Origin: Aurantimonas endophytica
Lineage (GTDB): Bacteria; Pseudomonadota; Alphaproteobacteria; Rhizobiales; Rhizobiaceae
Direction: 5' to 3'
NCBI RefSeq assembly: GCF_014196845.1
Contig: NZ_JACIEM010000004.1
Location: 558,001 to 622,000, forward strand
Length of the DNA stretch: 64,000 nt
The position numbers and the translations under genes are program-made. Under the pieces are notes generated by a model. It ran no database searches and had not been told where the DNA came from. It saw only the letters and a program-made list of their open reading frames with translations. Below, one piece after another: positions 7,222 through 15,217 of this stretch (position 1 is its first letter; each line of letters starts with the position of its first letter).

Positions 7222-9258
7222 ATGTCGAGCGATCCCCTCCTTCAGCCTTTCCAGCTCAAGCATCTGCGGTTGCGCAATCGCATCATGGTGACCTCGCACG
7301 AGCCGGCCTATCCCGAGGACGGGATGCCGAAGGAGCGCTATCGGGCGTATCACGTCGAGCGGGCGCAGGGCGGTGTGGCGCTGACGATGACGGCGGGCTC
7401 CGCCGCCGTGTCGAAGGACAGCCCGCCGGTCTTCAACAACATCCTTGCCTACAAGGACGAGGTGGTCCCGTGGGTGCGGGAGATGACGGATGCCGTCCAC
7501 GAGGCGGGGGCGGCGGTGATGATCCAGCTGACCCATCTCGGCCGCCGCACGCGCTGGGACAAGGGCGACTGGCTGCCCGTCGTGGCGCCGTCGCACCATC
7601 GCGAGGCGGCGCACCGGGCCTTCCCGAAGAAGCTCGAGGACTGGGACATCGAGCGGATCGTCAAGGACTATGCCGATGCGGCCGAGAGGATGCAGGCGGG
7701 CGGCATGGACGGCATCGAGCTCGAGGCCTACGGTCATCTGCTCGACCAGTTCTGGTCGCCGCTGACGAACGAGCTCGACGCGCCTTATGGCGGGTCGATC
7801 GAGAACCGCCTGCGCTTCGGCTTCGAGGTCCTGGGCGCCATCCGCGACCGGGTCGGGCCCGACTTCATCGTCGGCGTCCGCTACACCGGCGACGAGTGCC
7901 TGCCGGGCGGCACGACCAAGGCGGACGGGCTCGAGATCTCGCGACGCCTGAAGGAAAGCGGCCTCGTCGATTTCCTCAACGTCGTGGTCGGCCACATCGA
8001 TACCGACGCGGGCCTCACCGACCTCATCCCGATCCAGGGCATGGCCAATTCCCCGCATCTCGACATGGCGGGCGAGATCCGGGCCGCCACGGACTTCCCG
8101 ACCTTTCACGCGGCCAAGATCCCGGACGTCGCCACGGCGCGTTTCGCCATCGCCGCCGGCAAGGTCGACATGGTCGGCATGACCCGCGCGCACATGACCG
8201 ACCCGCACATCGTGCGGAAGATCATCGAGCGGCGCGAGGAGGACATAAGGCCTTGCGTCGGGGCGAATTACTGCCTCGACCGGATTTACCAGGGCGGTGC
8301 CGCCTACTGCATCCACAACGCGGCGACCGGACGCGAGCTGACGATGCCGCATGTCGTCGCGCCGACCGCCCAGCGAAAGAAGATCGTCATCGTCGGCGCC
8401 GGGCCCGCGGGTCTCGAAGCCGCGCGGGTGGCGGGCGAGCGCGGCCACGCGGTCGTCGTGTTCGAAGCGGCGAACGACCCGGGCGGGCAGGTCCGGCTCA
8501 CCGCCCAGAGCCATCGGCGCAAGGAGATGATCAGCATCATCGACTGGCGGATGGGCCAGTGCGAGAAGGCTGGCGTCCGGTTTCACTTCAACAGCTGGGC
8601 GGAAGCGGACACGGTCGCGGCGGAGAGCCCGGACGTGGTGATCGTGGCAACCGGCGGCCTGCCGCACACGGAAATCCTGACGACCGGCAACGAGCTCGTG
8701 GTCTCGGCCTGGGACATCATCTCCGGCGACGTCAAGCCGGGGGCCGAGGTGCTGGTCTTCGACGACGCGGGCGACCACGCCGGGCTTCAGGCGGCGGAGA
8801 TCCTCGCCGCCGCGGGATCGAAGGTCGAGGTGATGACCCCTGACCGGGCCTTCGCGCCGGAGGTCATGGCGATGAACCTCGTGCCCTACATGCGCTCGCT
8901 GCAGAAGCTGGACGTAACCTTCACCGTGACCTTCCGCCTCCACTCCGTCGAGCGCAGCGGCAACCGCCTGATCGCCCATATCGGCAGCGACTATGGCGGT
9001 GTGGCGAAGCAGCGCCTAGTGGACCAGGTGGTCGTCAATCACGGCACCGTGCCGCTGGACGACCTCTATTTCGAGCTCAAGCCGTCGTCGCGCAATCTGG
9101 GCGAGGTCTCGCACGAGCAGCTGATTGCCGGTGTGCCGCAAAGCATCTCGCGCAATCCTGTCGGCAGTTTCCAGCTGTTCCGGATCGGCGATGCCGTGTC
9201 GGCCCGCAACACGCATGCGGCGATCTATGATGCGCTGCGGCTGGTGAAGGATATCTGA
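7222..9258 (+). CDS. DgcA/StcD-type FMN-FAD demethylase (dimethylglycine or N-methylproline type)
   Basis: A 678-residue protein built like trimethylamine dehydrogenase and 2,4-dienoyl-CoA reductase: an Old Yellow Enzyme TIM barrel (residues 1-365, FMN), a cysteine cluster (PCVGANYCLDR...YCIHN) and a C-terminal FAD/NAD region beginning KKIVIVGAGPAGLEAARVAG near residue 390. Length and context fit enzymes that oxidatively demethylate dimethylglycine (DgcA) or N-methylproline (StcD). The second cysteine of the usual CxxCxxC iron-sulfur motif is alanine here. It is preceded by AGGA before the ATG at 7222 and converges with the reductase gene. Confidence 0.82.
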   Translation: MSSDPLLQPFQLKHLRLRNRIMVTSHEPAYPEDGMPKERYRAYHVERAQGGVALTMTAGSAAVSKDSPPVFNNILAYKDEVVPWVREMTDAVHEAGAAVMIQLTHLGRRTRWDKGDWLPVVAPSHHREAAHRAFPKKLEDWDIERIVKDYADAAERMQAGGMDGIELEAYGHLLDQFWSPLTNELDAPYGGSIENRLRFGFEVLGAIRDRVGPDFIVGVRYTGDECLPGGTTKADGLEISRRLKESGLVDFLNVVVGHIDTDAGLTDLIPIQGMANSPHLDMAGEIRAATDFPTFHAAKIPDVATARFAIAAGKVDMVGMTRAHMTDPHIVRKIIERREEDIRPCVGANYCLDRIYQGGAAYCIHNAATGRELTMPHVVAPTAQRKKIVIVGAGPAGLEAARVAGERGHAVVVFEAANDPGGQVRLTAQSHRRKEMISIIDWRMGQCEKAGVRFHFNSWAEADTVAAESPDVVIVATGGLPHTEILTTGNELVVSAWDIISGDVKPGAEVLVFDDAGDHAGLQAAEILAAAGSKVEVMTPDRAFAPEVMAMNLVPYMRSLQKLDVTFTVTFRLHSVERSGNRLIAHIGSDYGGVAKQRLVDQVVVNHGTVPLDDLYFELKPSSRNLGEVSHEQLIAGVPQSISRNPVGSFQLFRIGDAVSARNTHAAIYDALRLVKDI

Positions 9259-9319
9259 TCCCGATCTGGAGGGCCGCCGTCGACCTCGCAGCGGCGCTTC
9301 GGGTCATCGCTCGCTGGAG

Positions 9320-10408
9320 CTACCGCTCGATTACGATGTCGCTGAGCGGCTTGGAGCAGCAGGGCAGGAAGAACCCCGCGTCGATCTCGCGCTGCCGGAT
9401 GCCGCCGCCATGCTTCATGTCGACCGACCCGCTGGTCAGCTTCGACTTGCACGTGCCGCAAATCCCGTTGGCGCAGGAGGAGGGGAGTTTCACGCCGGCC
9501 TTCCTGGCCGCGGCCAGGACCGTCTGTTCGGCGAGCACGTCGATCGTCCGGGACTGCTTCGAGAACGTCACGCTGAAGCTCATCTCGGAAGCCGCTTCCG
9601 CGAGCGGCGCCGGGGCCTCCTCGATCACCGCCGCGTCGAAGCTTTCTTCCCGGTAGTTCGCGGCCGGAACGCCCGACGCTGCGGCGATTCTTCGTGCCTC
9701 GGCCATGAACGGGGCTGGACCGCAGCACATGACCAGCCGTTCGGCGATGTCGGGCACCGCCAGCGACACGAACGCGCTCGATATCCGCCCGGTGAGGCCG
9801 TGCCACCCGCGCTCGTTGGCGATGGTTTCGGGCAGATAGAGAAGGCGGAAGCCGTCCAGTTGACCTGCGATGGCCCCAAGCTCTTCCCGGAAGATCAGGT
9901 CCTTCGGCGTCCTGCCGGCGTGGAGGAAGACGACGTCGCCCGCCTCGCCGCGATCGGCCATTTCCCGCGCCATCGACATGACCGGCGTGATGCCCGACCC
10001 GGCAGACAGCAGCAGGAGTTTCGTTGTCTGCGCAGAGGGCAGGGTGAACTGGCCGAGCGGGCCGGTTGCCCTGATCCGGGTACCCGGGACGAGATTGTCG
10101 TGGAGCCAGTTCGAGACGATGCCGCCCGGAACGCGCTTCACCGTGATCGAGACCTCGCCGGTCCGGAGCGGCGAAGACGACAGGCTGTAGCAGCGGCTAT
10201 GGGTCTCGCTGCCGATCACCACCTCGAAGATGAAGAACTGCCCGGCGCCGAACGAGAAGTGCCGGCCTGCCGGCGACCGGAAGGTAAACGTCTTGACGTC
10301 CTGGGTTTCCGCCCTGGCCTCGATGCAGTCGAGTTCGGCGTCGGACTCGCGATCCCAGAAGATCGGTCGGACCGCTTCGCCGATCCGAGCCGCAGCCTCA
10401 GTAGCCAT
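9320..10408 (-). CDS. Ferredoxin reductase subunit of a Rieske monooxygenase (GbcB-like)
   Basis: A 362-residue three-domain reductase: an FAD domain with RCYSLSSSP, an NAD domain with AGSGITPVMSM, and a C-terminal plant-type 2Fe-2S ferredoxin with SCANGICGTC and a distal Cys in FFLPCC. It passes electrons from NADH to the Rieske oxygenase. The ATG at 10408 lies inside the last codons of the oxygenase gene (11-base overlap), so the pair is translationally coupled. This organisation matches gbcA-gbcB of glycine betaine catabolism; a stachydrine or other betaine substrate cannot be excluded. Confidence 0.88.
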   Translation of the reverse strand: MATEAAARIGEAVRPIFWDRESDAELDCIEARAETQDVKTFTFRSPAGRHFSFGAGQFFIFEVVIGSETHSRCYSLSSSPLRTGEVSITVKRVPGGIVSNWLHDNLVPGTRIRATGPLGQFTLPSAQTTKLLLLSAGSGITPVMSMAREMADRGEAGDVVFLHAGRTPKDLIFREELGAIAGQLDGFRLLYLPETIANERGWHGLTGRISSAFVSLAVPDIAERLVMCCGPAPFMAEARRIAAASGVPAANYREESFDAAVIEEAPAPLAEAASEMSFSVTFSKQSRTIDVLAEQTVLAAARKAGVKLPSSCANGICGTCKSKLTSGSVDMKHGGGIRQREIDAGFFLPCCSKPLSDIVIER

Positions 10409-11651
10409 GGGCGCGCAGACGCTCGATGTACCAGGTGACGAAATTGTTGAGCTGGCCCTCGGTGAAGGGCGAGTAGGGCCCCGGCTCGTAGGCGGGATCG
10501 GCGATGCCGGCATGGGAACGCTCGACCAGCCCGGAATCCTGCTCCGTCGTCGCCAGCCAGACACTGGTCAGCTTGTCGAGATCGTAGTCGACGCCCTCCA
10601 CGGCGTCCCGGTGGACCAGCCACTTGGTGCGCACCAGCGTCCGGTCGGCGGCGAGGGGAACGATCGTGATGACCACCGCATGGTCGCCCATGAAGTGGTT
10701 CCACGAATTGTGGCCCCACAGATGGGTATCGCCCAGATCCTTCCGCGTCATCGTCCCGAGCAGCCTGGCTGACGCCGCGGTGGCATCGGGGGTCTGCGAC
10801 TCGCCGGCGCCGGCAATGATCAGGCGCTGCGTCCTGAAATTCGTCATGTTGCCGGCGAGCTGCTCGATCGCGGCGGAGGGATAGCCGTCGGATTCCCACT
10901 CCCGCGTGCGAGCCTCGTACAGCGCCTGATGCCGCTCTGCTTCCTCGCGGTCCTCCGGGCTCAAGCTCGCCGGGTCGAAGCCGAAATCGAGGTCGATGAA
11001 GGAGACGCAGAGCTCCGGATGGTTGGCCGAGCAGTGATAGCACTCGCGATTGTTCTCGATCGTGAGCTTCCAGTTGCCTTGCTCGATCACGTCCACCTGA
11101 TGGGCAACCTTCGCATGGCGGAGGTCATAGGGGGCGAGACGTTCCTCCATGACGGCTTCCAGCTGGGCGATGTCGGCCGGCGGGTCGTCCGACAGGCAGA
11201 CATAGATCAGCCCACCGATCGACTTGAAGTGGACGGGCTTCAGGCTGCGGCAGGACTTGTCGAAGTCGGCGCCCATGTGCGGTGCATGGATCAGCTCGCC
11301 GCTCAGCTCGTAGGTCCACTGGTGATAGGGACAGACGAGCTTCGAGACGATCGACCGGCCCTCGTCGAGCAGGCGGGCGCCGCGATGGCGGCAGGAATTG
11401 CGAAGCACCCGGATCTCTTCGTCGTCGTCCCGCAGCAGGATCAGGCTGGCGCTGCCGATTTCGATCGTGACGGCATCGCCCGGCTCGGGCACGTCGCACT
11501 CCAGGCCGACCTGTATCCAGTGGCGATGGAAGAAGACGTCGAGGTCGGCGGCGAAGACGTCGTCCCGCGTGTAGAGCCCCGCGGGCAGCGAGCAACCTTC
11601 GGTCCGCGAGTCGAGCAGGGCTGAGATGGAGGATGGGAGCCGGTTCAGCAT
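10398..11651 (-). CDS. Rieske non-heme iron oxygenase, quaternary-amine monooxygenase (GbcA/Stc2-like)
   Basis: A 417-residue alpha subunit. The Rieske motif is visible as CRHRGARL followed, 16 residues after the first His, by CPYHQWTY (ligands 2 Cys, 2 His). The catalytic domain carries NWKLTIENNRECYHCSANHP, where the two His and a later Asp/Glu would bind mononuclear iron. The enzyme would hydroxylate an N-methyl group, releasing formaldehyde. The ATG at 11651 is preferred over upstream in-frame codons because it gives the family's usual length and start (SRTEGCSLPAGLYTRDDVF). It is divergent from a LysR gene. Confidence 0.9.
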   Translation of the reverse strand: MLNRLPSSISALLDSRTEGCSLPAGLYTRDDVFAADLDVFFHRHWIQVGLECDVPEPGDAVTIEIGSASLILLRDDDEEIRVLRNSCRHRGARLLDEGRSIVSKLVCPYHQWTYELSGELIHAPHMGADFDKSCRSLKPVHFKSIGGLIYVCLSDDPPADIAQLEAVMEERLAPYDLRHAKVAHQVDVIEQGNWKLTIENNRECYHCSANHPELCVSFIDLDFGFDPASLSPEDREEAERHQALYEARTREWESDGYPSAAIEQLAGNMTNFRTQRLIIAGAGESQTPDATAASARLLGTMTRKDLGDTHLWGHNSWNHFMGDHAVVITIVPLAADRTLVRTKWLVHRDAVEGVDYDLDKLTSVWLATTEQDSGLVERSHAGIADPAYEPGPYSPFTEGQLNNFVTWYIERLRAHGY

Positions 11652-11729
11652 GGGATTACCTGATGGAGGGCGCGGCGAATAATTGACCTCAAGCATTCCC
11701 GCTTCAACGGCAGAAAGTTGCGAGCTTCG

Positions 11730-11746
11730 CATAACGCCATGTTATG
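11730..11746. promoter_or_regulatory. LysR-type operator (T-N11-A palindrome)
   Basis: A 17-base palindrome CATAAC-gccat-GTTATG lies in the 124-base gap between the Rieske gene and the LysR gene. It contains the T-N11-A core expected of LysR recognition sites. Its centre is 38 bases from the lysR start and 87 from the oxygenase start, as expected for an activator/autoregulation site. Confidence 0.7.
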
Positions 11747-11775
11747 GAAGAGGGTCTCGAACCGGAGGTGGTGGC

Positions 11776-12720
11776 ATGCAGTTCCGGAAGAATATCCCTT
11801 CGCTCACGGCGCTCGTGGCGGTAGAGGCGGTCATCAGGCGCCGAAGTTTCACGGCGGCGGCGCAGGAGCTCAACGTGACGCAGGCTGCCGTCAGCCGGCA
11901 GATCGCGGCTCTTGAGAAGGATTTCGGGACGATCCTGTTCGTGCGCGGTCATCGGTCGATCGAGCCGACCGCCGCTTGCCTCGCGCTGGGAAACATCCTC
12001 ACGGACAGCTTCGCGCGGATGGCCGAGGGCGTCGATGCGCTCCGGTCATCGACCGTGAACGAGGTCGTCACCATCGGTGCGAGCCTGGCCTTCTCCGCGC
12101 TGTGGTTGCTGCCGCGCCTCGGTGAGTTTCGCCGGCTGCATCCCGACGTGCAGATCCGGGTCATCTCGCAGGACAGCAAGATCAATCTCGACGGGGGGCA
12201 GGTCGACATTGCGGTCCGCTACGGCCTGCCGCCGTTCGCCGACGGAACCGTGCTCGCCTCCTGCGGGGACGAGATCTTCCCGGTCTGCTCACCGGAGTAT
12301 TTCCGCCGTCTGCCGGACGGGGACTTCTGGAAGGCTTCCTACGACCAGATCGAGACCGACCAGCCGGACAGGACCTGGTATAGCTGGCACGACTGGTTTG
12401 CGGGCGTGGGGCATGCGCCTGCCAATCGAAAGCCTTCGCTGCGGTTCAGTCACTATACGGAATCGATCTCCGCGGCGCGCGCGGGACAAGGCGTTGCGCT
12501 CGGATGGCGAACGCTGGTCGACGCCTTCCTGAGAGACGGGACCCTGGTGCGCATCGGGGATGCGGCCGTGGTTCCTCCGGGACGCTACAACGTCATCGTT
12601 CCCCTGAAGGCGAGACGCAAAGGCGTGCGGGACCTCGCGGCCGGGTGGATGACGGCGGCCCTCCACAATCAGGCCATGATCGACGACGCGCTTTCGGTCG
12701 AGCCGGATCCGGTCAGCTGA
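11776..12720 (+). CDS. LysR-family transcriptional regulator (GcvA-like)
   Basis: A 314-residue protein. The winged helix occupies residues 1-65 (FTAAAQELNVTQAAVSRQIA is the recognition region), followed by a periplasmic-binding-type effector domain. IDIAVRYG-type sequence (VDIAVRYGLPPF) and GQGVALGWRTLVDAFLRDGTLV place it in the GcvA branch. GGAGGT precedes the ATG at 11776; longer in-frame starts cross the operator palindrome. It most likely controls the divergent Rieske/reductase pair. Confidence 0.9.
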   Translation: MQFRKNIPSLTALVAVEAVIRRRSFTAAAQELNVTQAAVSRQIAALEKDFGTILFVRGHRSIEPTAACLALGNILTDSFARMAEGVDALRSSTVNEVVTIGASLAFSALWLLPRLGEFRRLHPDVQIRVISQDSKINLDGGQVDIAVRYGLPPFADGTVLASCGDEIFPVCSPEYFRRLPDGDFWKASYDQIETDQPDRTWYSWHDWFAGVGHAPANRKPSLRFSHYTESISAARAGQGVALGWRTLVDAFLRDGTLVRIGDAAVVPPGRYNVIVPLKARRKGVRDLAAGWMTAALHNQAMIDDALSVEPDPVS

Positions 12721-12744
12721 GCCGATCTGACGTCGTCGCGCCGG

Positions 12745-12782
12745 ATCCGCTGCCGCGGCCCCGATGTGTCCCGGCGGCGGAT
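12745..12782 (+). terminator. Possible terminator hairpin after lysR
   Basis: A ten-base-pair stem with one G-U pair (12745-12754 with 12773-12782) encloses 18 bases. It begins 25 bases after the lysR stop. There is no T-tract, so factor-independent termination is doubtful. Confidence 0.35.
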
Positions 12783-12858
12783 GCGCTTCCCCATGATTTT
12801 CTCGATGGAACCGGTGTGGCCGTCCCGGACGTTCCTCCGTCTCCAAGGAGGAGTGATC

Positions 12859-13050
12859 ATGACCGCCAGCAAGCCCGACATACCCACGGAAGAGAACGAC
12901 CGGCAGGACCCGGTCGTGCGGGAGCGCCAGACCGAGAGAGTTGCTCCCACCAGGCGAGACGATAAGGCGACGCCGGAGAACGTCGACGAGACGATGGAGG
13001 ACGGGATCGAATACCCCGACGCGGATCCGGCGCGGGAGCGGTCGCGCTAG
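12859..13050 (+). CDS. Small hydrophilic acidic protein, function unknown
   Basis: A 63-residue open frame starting MTASKPDIPTEENDRQDP and ending PDADPARERSR. It has no cysteine and no hydrophobic stretch, and is rich in Asp, Glu, Arg and Pro, so it is probably disordered and cytosolic. The main argument that it is real is a strong AAGGAGG site seven bases before the ATG. An in-frame start further upstream (12766) would run through the ribosome site and is less likely. It stands alone between lysR and the convergent tctA. I do not recognise a family. Confidence 0.65.
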   Translation: MTASKPDIPTEENDRQDPVVRERQTERVAPTRRDDKATPENVDETMEDGIEYPDADPARERSR

Positions 13051-13061
13051 CACCGCGCGGC

Positions 13062-13086
13062 GTCGCCGGACATGCTGGACGGCGAC
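13062..13086. terminator. Weak hairpin between convergent genes
   Basis: A seven-base-pair stem (GTCGCCG with CGGCGAC) and eleven-base loop lies between the small-protein stop and the tctA stop. The position suits bidirectional termination, but there is no T-tract. Confidence 0.3.
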
Positions 13087-13105
13087 CAGTCAGCTGGCCG
13101 CGAGG

Positions 13106-14617
13106 TCACCCCGCGCGACGCCCCGTGGGATCGGCGTTCCGCCGCCGTGCCATGAGCATCAGCAGTATCGGCAGGCACCAGACCAGCATGGTGAAGACCC
13201 CGAGCCCGGCCGCAATCGGCCGCTCGAAGAAGGCGAGGAAGCTGCCGTCCGCCTTGATCATCGAGGTGATGAAGTTCTGCTCCAGCATCGGCCCGAGCAC
13301 GAGCCCCAGAATGGCCGGCGCGATCGGGATGTCGTTCTCTTCCATCAGGAAACCGACGATGCCGAAGACCAGCATGATCATCACGCCGAAGAGTGAGTTG
13401 TTGATCGCGAATGCCCCGACGACGCAGAACATCAGGATGATCGGCATCAGCACCCGGGCGGGGATCGCCAGCAGCGTTCCCGCGCCCTTGATCGCCACCC
13501 AGCCGAGAGGCAGCATGATGATGTTGGCCATGAAGAAGACGATGAAGATCGAATAGATCAGCTGCGGGTCGTTGAGGAACACGGTCGGCCCGGGATTGAT
13601 GCCCTTGATGTAGAGCACGCCGATGACGATCGCGGTGATCGAGTCGCCGGGGATGCCGAAGACCAGCGCCGGGATCCATGCGCCGCTGACGGCGCCGTTG
13701 TTGGCGGCGCCGGCCTCCACGAGGCCCTCGACATGGCCGGTTCCGAACTTCTCCTTTTGCCGGGAGAAACGCTTGCTGATGGCATAGGAAATCCAGGCGG
13801 CGATGTCGGCGCCGGCCCCCGGCAGGGCGCCGATGGCGGTGCCGACCACGCTGCCCCGCACGATCTGCGTCGGATAGCGTTTGAAATTCTTGATCTGGCT
13901 GCGGAAGATGCCGGAGCGGGCAGATGGCGCGATCTCCGGCCGGTCCGAACGCAGCACGACGGCGCGCAGGACCTCCGACACGGCAAACAGGCCGATCATC
14001 GCCGAGATGAATTCGACGCCGCCGAGGAGATCGACGATGCCGAAGGTGTAGCGCGGCTCGCCGGCGGGATTGTCGATCCCCACCGTCGCGGCGAAGAGCC
14101 CGATGACGAGCGAGATGAGGCCCCGCGCGACGGAGCCCGGCGACACGAAGACGGCGCAGGACAGACCGAGGATCACCAGCCAGAAATACTCGAAGGACGA
14201 GAACTTGAGCGCGACCTCGGCGAGCATGGGCGCGGCGAGGACGAGCACGAGGGTCCCGAAGAGACCGCCGATGGAAGAGAAGACGAGCGCTGCGCCCAGC
14301 GCTTCCTCGGAGCGCCCGCTCCGCGTCATCCGGTAGGAATCTTCCACATAGGCGGCGCTCGCCGGTGTTCCGGGCATGCGAAGCAGCGCCCCCGGGATGT
14401 CGCCTGCGAAGATCGCCATCGCCGTTGCCGTGACGATGGCGCTGATCGCGGGGACGGGATCCATGAAGAAGGTGATCGGGACGAGGAGCGCCGTGGCCAT
14501 GGTGGCCGTCAGGCCGGGTATCGCCCCGACGAACATGCCGAAGCAGGCCGAGCCGAGGATGACCATCAGCACGTAGGGCTGGAAGACGAGCGCGAAGGCA
14601 TCTGCGAGCGGGGCCAT
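13106..14617 (-). CDS. tctA: Tripartite tricarboxylate transporter large permease TctA
   Basis: A 503-residue protein with about ten to twelve membrane segments and the family signature GAIPGLTATMATALLVPITF near residue 33, plus a second glycine-rich loop GALPGAGADIAAWISYAIS. The ATG at 14617 lies 5 bases after the tctB stop. It should form the cation-coupled channel that takes substrate from TctC. The substrate class is carboxylates by family; the specific ligand is unknown. Confidence 0.92.
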   Translation of the reverse strand: MAPLADAFALVFQPYVLMVILGSACFGMFVGAIPGLTATMATALLVPITFFMDPVPAISAIVTATAMAIFAGDIPGALLRMPGTPASAAYVEDSYRMTRSGRSEEALGAALVFSSIGGLFGTLVLVLAAPMLAEVALKFSSFEYFWLVILGLSCAVFVSPGSVARGLISLVIGLFAATVGIDNPAGEPRYTFGIVDLLGGVEFISAMIGLFAVSEVLRAVVLRSDRPEIAPSARSGIFRSQIKNFKRYPTQIVRGSVVGTAIGALPGAGADIAAWISYAISKRFSRQKEKFGTGHVEGLVEAGAANNGAVSGAWIPALVFGIPGDSITAIVIGVLYIKGINPGPTVFLNDPQLIYSIFIVFFMANIIMLPLGWVAIKGAGTLLAIPARVLMPIILMFCVVGAFAINNSLFGVMIMLVFGIVGFLMEENDIPIAPAILGLVLGPMLEQNFITSMIKADGSFLAFFERPIAAGLGVFTMLVWCLPILLMLMARRRNADPTGRRAG

Positions 14618-14622
14618 AGCGT

Positions 14623-15096
14623 CTACCAGAGGAAGCCGAGCATGGCGGAGCGCGGCAGCGGCACGAGAAGCAGCCTTCCGAATGCCTGCTGGATGATGAC
14701 GACGGCGATGAGCGACACGGGGATCGCGGTCAGCGGCCGCACGCCGAGCACGAGCATCAACCCGGCCGTCACGACGAACGCCATGGGCACGAACCCGATC
14801 GTCCCGCTGAAGAGAATGTAGGCGAGGACGAGGCCGAGGGCGGCGAACAGGCCAAAAAGCGAGGCAGACGATCGCGTCCAACCGGCCAGTGCCACGCCCG
14901 GTCGTCGCTGGCCGGTCGCGAAGCTCTTGCCGACCATGAAGGTGCCGAGACCGAAGGCCAGCAGGGCGATGGCCTTCGGCATCGTCTCGGCGCCATAGGA
15001 CTGGCCGGGGATCGGCGAGAACTGGAGCGCGGAAAGGAAGATCGCCGCGGCGCCCGCAAGGACTACGAGGCCGAGGGTCAGGTCGTTCAATCGCAT
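14623..15096 (-). CDS. tctB: Tripartite tricarboxylate transporter small permease TctB
   Basis: A 157-residue protein with four predicted membrane segments, beginning MRLNDLTLGLVVLAGAAAIF and containing the conserved IPGQSYGAETMPK motif of the TctB family. It sits between tctC and tctA, tight to tctA. It is the small accessory membrane subunit of the carboxylate importer. Confidence 0.9.
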   Translation of the reverse strand: MRLNDLTLGLVVLAGAAAIFLSALQFSPIPGQSYGAETMPKAIALLAFGLGTFMVGKSFATGQRRPGVALAGWTRSSASLFGLFAALGLVLAYILFSGTIGFVPMAFVVTAGLMLVLGVRPLTAIPVSLIAVVIIQQAFGRLLLVPLPRSAMLGFLW

Positions 15097-15173
15097 GGGC
15101 GCAACCCTGTCAGGACACGGCTCGGATGCGGCCGGTCGAGGCGGAGCAGGAAGGATGGCGGCGTGTCGCCTCC

Positions 15174-15202
15174 GTCGCCCGGTGACGGCAGCACCGGGCG
15201 AC
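15174..15202 (-). promoter_or_regulatory. Intra-operon hairpin between tctC and tctB
   Basis: A perfect eleven-base-pair stem (15174-15184 with 15192-15202) and seven-base loop starts 15 bases after the tctC stop. It lacks a T-tract. Hairpins here usually protect the binding-protein message or partly stop transcription so that TctC outnumbers the permeases. Confidence 0.6.
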
Positions 15203-15217
15203 AGCTTGGGGCCGGGC

